A stretch of DNA of 7,823 bases from Flavobacteriaceae bacterium (GTDB lineage Bacteria; Bacteroidota; Bacteroidia; Flavobacteriales; Flavobacteriaceae): contig CANKLK010000102.1 of assembly GCA_947482805.1 (NCBI GenBank), positions 1-7,823 on the forward strand. The letters are read 5' to 3'. Position numbers and translations under genes: made by a program. Positions 6,327 through 7,823 of this stretch are shown piece after piece. The notes below the pieces were generated by a model. It saw only the letters and a list, made by a program, of their open reading frames with translations, ran no database searches and was not told the DNA's origin. The first letter of the stretch is position 1. Each line of letters starts with the position of its first letter.

Positions 6327-7014
6327 AAAAGGAATACATATTGTTTTCCTTTTTTTCTTTTGCTTTCAGATTAATTCTCAAAGTAAAAGTGATTCGCTTG
6401 CCCTAAATTTTAGGTTAGAATATAACAAACTTCCGTTTGAAGTAAACAAAAAATATGTTTCATCAAAAAAAGACACTTTAACAGTTGAAACCTTTAAATG
6501 TTATATTTCAAACATTCAGATTCAGTATGATGACCAATCTGTCTTTACACAAAAAGATAGTTATCACCTACTCGATTCAGACAATCCCGATTCCTTTCAA
6601 TTTCATCTAACCAAAAACAATGATAAGATAATTTCCAAAGTTACGTTCAATATTGGCATAGACAGTTTAACAAATACTTCCGGAGCAATGGCTGGCGATT
6701 TAGATCCTATAAAAGGAATGTATTGGGCTTGGCAAAGTGGATATATTAATATGAAAATAGAAGGCAAAAGTTCAAGCTGCAGGACTAGAAAAAATGAATT
6801 TCAGTTTCATGTAGGTGGCTATCTTTCACCCTATTATGCCATCAGAAAAGTAGCACTGACTTACGATAAGAAAGCAACACAAATAAATATTGGTATAGAC
6901 TTATATAATTTTTTTGCTAACATTAACTTAGCTAAAACTAACAGTGTCATGATACCCGGAACACTAGCTATGGAATTAGCTGATTATAGTAAATCATTAT
7001 TTTATATAGAATGA
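6319..7014 (+). CDS. MbnP-family copper-binding periplasmic protein
   Basis: The ATG at 6319 gives 231 aa with a good signal peptide (MIKKG, hydrophobic 6-17, likely cut near Ser20-Gln21). An upstream in-frame ATG at 6289 would add ten polar residues before the signal peptide, so I reject it. The mature part carries the MbnP signatures: FKCYISNIQI (59-68), FNIGIDSLTNTSGAMAGDLDP (110-130), GMYWAWQSGYINMKIEG (133-149) and FQFHVGGY (161-168). In the studied methanotroph homologue, MbnP is a periplasmic protein whose copper site needs one tryptophan to be oxidised to kynurenine by the diheme partner MbnH. The WAW pair (Trp136, Trp138) is the obvious candidate here, and His164, Cys61, Cys154 and several Met are possible ligands or disulphide partners. 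The gene overlaps the CpxP/Spy-like gene by 8 bp and the peroxidase gene by 4 bp (ATGA). The family call is firm; copper binding in this organism is inferred. Confidence 0.9.
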   Translation: MIKKGIHIVFLFFFCFQINSQSKSDSLALNFRLEYNKLPFEVNKKYVSSKKDTLTVETFKCYISNIQIQYDDQSVFTQKDSYHLLDSDNPDSFQFHLTKNNDKIISKVTFNIGIDSLTNTSGAMAGDLDPIKGMYWAWQSGYINMKIEGKSSSCRTRKNEFQFHVGGYLSPYYAIRKVALTYDKKATQINIGIDLYNFFANINLAKTNSVMIPGTLAMELADYSKSLFYIE

Positions 7015-7823
7015 GAATACATTGGAAATACTATTCAGTATTAGGATTTCTTATCTTAATTTGTTTGGCATTCTCCAAGCAATTTACCACGCCTTTATAT
7101 TTTGAAGTTCCCAAGGGTTGGCCAAAACCAATTTACGATTTCAAAAAAAACTCATTATCAGAAGAAGGATTTCAACTTGGACGACATTTATTCTACGATC
7201 CAATATTATCTAGAGATAACACTATTTCTTGTTCAAGTTGTCATTTGCAACAAACCGGATTTACCCATGTTGATCATCAATTGAGTCACGGAATAGAAGG
7301 AAAAATTGGTACACGAAATTCAATGGCGCTTGTCAATTTGGCTTGGAATAAAAATTTTATGTGGGATGGTGCAATAAATAATCTTGAAGTACAAGCTATT
7401 AATCCGATAACGAATCCATTAGAAATGGATGAAAAATTAGAAAATATTATAACAAAATTACAAAATAGCGCAAAGTATAGAGAGTTGTTTACTAAAGCGT
7501 TTGGCGATGAAAAAGTAACAAGCCAAAGACTTTTTAAGGCGTTAGCTCAATTTACAATAATGTTAAAATCTTCAAACTCTAAGTATGATAAAATGATTCG
7601 AAATGAATTAGAATTTTCAGAGCAAGAAAAAAAAGGATATAGTTTATTTAAAACCAATTGTGCCTCTTGTCATAAAGAGCCATTGTTTAGTGATGATAAG
7701 TTTGAGAAAAACGGATTGGCATTAGACACTACTTTAAATGATTTAGGAAGAATTAAAATCACTAATAAAAAAGAAGATAATCTTCGTTTTAAAGTTCCTA
7801 CTTTGCGAAATATTCAATTCACA
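7011..7823 (+). CDS. MbnH-like diheme cytochrome c peroxidase (partial, C-terminus off the right edge)
   Basis: The ATG at 7011 overlaps the MbnP stop as ATGA, and the frame stays open for 271 codons to the window edge. A hydrophobic N-terminus (9-21) should export or anchor it; I see no clear cleavage site. The CCP/MauG-type features are two CxxCH heme sites, Cys74-Cys77-His78 (CSSCH) and Cys217-Cys220-His221 (CASCH). Around them are LGRHLFYDPILSRD (56-69), GTRNSMALVNLAWN (100-113), FMWDGAINNLEVQAI (116-130) and KVPTLRNI (261-268). Such enzymes use peroxide to make a high-valent diheme state; in MbnH this oxidises Trp of MbnP to kynurenine. The tight coupling to MbnP makes an MbnH-type role more likely than generic H2O2 detoxification. 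The missing end (usually about 60-100 residues) means the heme-ligand set cannot be fully checked. Confidence 0.9.
   Translation, partial: MRIHWKYYSVLGFLILICLAFSKQFTTPLYFEVPKGWPKPIYDFKKNSLSEEGFQLGRHLFYDPILSRDNTISCSSCHLQQTGFTHVDHQLSHGIEGKIGTRNSMALVNLAWNKNFMWDGAINNLEVQAINPITNPLEMDEKLENIITKLQNSAKYRELFTKAFGDEKVTSQRLFKALAQFTIMLKSSNSKYDKMIRNELEFSEQEKKGYSLFKTNCASCHKEPLFSDDKFEKNGLALDTTLNDLGRIKITNKKEDNLRFKVPTLRNIQFT

Noticed and set aside
4948..7823. Methanobactin biosynthesis locus
   Set aside because: MbnP and MbnH-like genes are present, but no MbnB/MbnC-type gene or Cys-containing precursor peptide is visible, so only the MbnP/MbnH pair is supported here.

Overview
The window looks like chromosomal DNA from a member of the Bacteroidota, most likely a Flavobacterium or close relative. 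It is AT-rich, its start codons lack clear Shine-Dalgarno sequences, and one leader carries a good match to the Bacteroidota -7 promoter element TAnnTTTG. The protein families (BshA, a large VWA membrane protein next to FabG, an MbnP/diheme peroxidase pair, and a CpxP/Spy-like 'heavy metal sensor') also fit Flavobacteriaceae. This assignment is by pattern recognition, not by a search.

Left part (1-1916). On the minus strand, bshA (bacillithiol synthesis glycosyltransferase) is followed, with an ATGA stop/start overlap, by a small lipoprotein that runs off the left edge. Divergent from bshA, across a 140-bp gap, is an unassigned 137-aa four-helix membrane protein on the plus strand.

Middle part (1921-4932). 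A minus-strand pair holds fabG (fatty acid synthesis reductase) and, 73 bp downstream, a 675-aa membrane-anchored VWA-like protein. A hairpin lies in the gap between them, which argues against the longest possible start for the VWA-like protein. The fabG leader contains a GC-rich, CTTCG-rich segment that stands out against its AT-rich surroundings and looks like a dispersed intergenic repeat.

Right part (4948-7823). This is the most interesting section: five plus-strand genes, four of them packed with 2-bp gaps or short overlaps. They are an ECF sigma factor, a 90-aa single-helix membrane protein in the usual anti-sigma position, a membrane-anchored CpxP/Spy-like protein, an MbnP-family copper protein, and an MbnH-like diheme cytochrome c peroxidase cut by the right edge. 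MbnP and MbnH are known partners: MbnH oxidises a tryptophan of MbnP to kynurenine, which forms part of a copper site. Their linkage to a sigma factor and a metal-stress type periplasmic sensor suggests a self-regulated envelope copper-handling operon. No methanobactin biosynthesis gene is visible. The linkage is seen in the sequence; the copper-responsive regulation is inferred.

No RNA genes, insertion sequences, CRISPR arrays or attachment sites were found, and no stretch longer than 300 bases lacks a gene.
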